This document shows positions 5,971 through 6,739 of a stretch of 6,739 nt of DNA, one piece after another (the stretch's first letter is position 1; every line of letters starts with the position of its first letter). The DNA is taken from positions 1 through 6,739 of the forward strand of contig JALOPK010000180.1 of assembly GCA_025453925.1 (NCBI GenBank), written 5' to 3'. The position numbers were made by a program, and so were the translations under genes. Under the pieces are notes generated by a model, which saw only the letters and a list, made by a program, of their open reading frames with translations, made no database searches and was not told the DNA's origin. The DNA is from Candidatus Eiseniibacteriota bacterium. GTDB lineage: Bacteria > JAFGKV01.

Positions 5971-6301
5971 TGGTAGTGGTGCGCCGGCAGGGAAGAGCCC
6001 TCGTATGTGCAAACGTGAGCACCAGCACGAGGTGCAAAGGCCATGCCACTCATACCGAATGGAGGAGCCGCTTGCGCGACAGGGGGCGCGCCAACCGCGG
6101 AGATGCTCAATCGTACGCATGCGGACGCCGGTGTGCAGGAACGGACAGCGTGTGCCTCCTCGGACGCGGGCTCAGGATATGGCCGAACTGCAGCCAACGA
6201 GAGCGTCTCGTCATCGCCAGCGCCTGGAACATTGACCGTCCGCAGGGGTTGACCAGTAGGTCCAAATGGCGATGTTGAAGGCGTCAGAGTACACGGCTTT
6301 C

Positions 6302-6306
6302 GGAGG
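6302..6306 (+). promoter_or_regulatory. Ribosome binding site that sets the GTG start of the nitroreductase gene
   Basis: GGAGG is followed by eight bases and then GTG at 6315. The upstream frame closes with TGA at 6276-6278 and has no ATG before the GTG, so this site and the GTG together define the start. Confidence 0.75.
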
Positions 6307-6314
6307 CTACTCAC

Positions 6315-6739
6315 GTGCCCGAACTTCCCGTCGAATCCTGGTCAGTCACTCAGGCGATCACGTCCCGAACTTCACAGCGCACCTACAATGGACACGCGCT
6401 CACGCCCAACACGCGGGCCGCGCTGGAGGCCGCACTGCGGCAGCCACCGCCTGCTCCGTTTGGGAATTCGATCCGCTTGGCCGTGCTGGACACGACCACC
6501 GCGGAATCCCGTGTTCCTCTGGGCACCTATGGCATCATCCGGGGGGCGAAGAGCTTCTTGGCGGGAGCTGTTCACCGGGGCGAGCATGCCGAGGAGGACT
6601 TCGGGTTCGTCCTCGAATGGGCGATCTTGAGGGCTACGAGCCTGGGCCTTGGCACTTGCTGGCTGGGAGGGACGCTCCGGCGCCACGAGTTCGTTGCCGC
6701 CATGGAGATCGAGCCCGGCGAGTACATCCCCGCGGTGAC
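6315..6739 (+). CDS. Nitroreductase-family flavoprotein (TM1586-like), 3' end beyond the window
   Basis: The frame runs from GTG at 6315 to the window edge with no stop: 141 residues plus two bases. Residues 16-26 (TSRTSQRTYNG) match the N-terminal R-x-S-x-R-x-(Y/F) stretch by which nitroreductases contact FMN phosphate. Residues 48-57 (PFGNSIRLAV), 69-87 (LGTYGIIRGAKSFLAGAVH) and 111-120 (GLGTCWLGGT) follow in the order seen in the putative TM nitroreductase subfamily, where the last is the conserved FMN-binding glycine-rich loop. These enzymes are cytoplasmic, FMN-dependent NAD(P)H oxidoreductases; the physiological substrate is unknown. The family is usually about 230-260 residues, so roughly 60% is present. 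It is transcribed divergently from the FG-GAP gene. Confidence is high for the superfamily and moderate for the subfamily. Confidence 0.8.
   Translation, partial: MPELPVESWSVTQAITSRTSQRTYNGHALTPNTRAALEAALRQPPPAPFGNSIRLAVLDTTTAESRVPLGTYGIIRGAKSFLAGAVHRGEHAEEDFGFVLEWAILRATSLGLGTCWLGGTLRRHEFVAAMEIEPGEYIPAV

Larger units (their letters stand above)
5957..6314. other. Divergent intergenic region between the FG-GAP and nitroreductase genes
   Basis: These 358 bp lie between two genes transcribed away from each other, so both promoters should be here. Visible signals are weak: two GTGCAAA copies in direct orientation 25 bp apart (6007-6013 and 6032-6038), a CCTCGT/ACGAGG inverted pair (5999-6004 and 6027-6032), and two TTGACC boxes (6232-6237 and 6249-6254) ahead of the nitroreductase. 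No good -10 box was found at the right distance. Short open frames here have no ribosome site or recognisable product. Confidence 0.55.

Noticed and set aside
5957-6049. A 31-codon in-frame N-terminal extension of the FG-GAP protein
   Set aside because: It would read through the strong AAGGAGG site. The signal peptide starts exactly at the ATG at 5956.
6372-6686. A 104-codon minus-strand open frame at the right edge
   Set aside because: It is antisense to the nitroreductase frame, which has conserved FMN-binding motifs, a Shine-Dalgarno and an open frame to the window end.

Overview
This 6.7-kb, GC-rich window (estimated by eye at about 60% GC) reads as ordinary bacterial chromosome. It has three complete genes and one gene start on the minus strand, plus one plus-strand gene that runs off the right edge. 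The two largest genes encode Sec-exported, repeat-built extracellular proteins. One is a seven-blade FG-GAP/VCBS protein ending in a type IX-sorting/FlgD-like C-terminal domain. The other is a right-handed beta-helix protein with an Ig-like and a fibronectin-like tail. This style is common in uncultured lineages around the FCB superphylum (Eisenbacteria- or Krumholzibacteria-like genomes). That placement is inferred from protein style only; there is no rRNA or marker gene to test it.

Layout, left to right. Positions 1-67 (minus) hold the first 22 codons of a gene that may be a prolyl oligopeptidase-family peptidase. Positions 68-218 are a spacer dominated by a perfect 42-bp palindrome (162-203). 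Positions 219-1220 (minus) encode an APH/choline-kinase-fold phosphotransferase. Positions 1221-1577 are non-coding and carry a REP-like hairpin and a triple heptamer repeat. Positions 1578-3389 (minus) encode the beta-helix protein. Positions 3390-4135 are a 746-bp gap with no convincing gene; it holds a duplicated ~28-bp element, a second REP-like hairpin and several other hairpins. Positions 4136-5956 (minus) encode the FG-GAP protein. Positions 5957-6314 are a divergent intergenic region. Positions 6315-6739 (plus) are the first 141 codons of a nitroreductase-family flavoprotein that starts at GTG.

The genes do not form an obvious pathway. The wide gaps with repeats and hairpins argue for separate transcription units rather than one operon. 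The two exported proteins may both act at or outside the envelope, but only the FG-GAP protein carries a sorting-type C-terminus. I did not find a clear new defence, mobile or RNA-guided system. The most unusual DNA-level signals are the perfect palindrome after the phosphotransferase gene and the hairpin-rich, repeat-bearing 746-bp gap.
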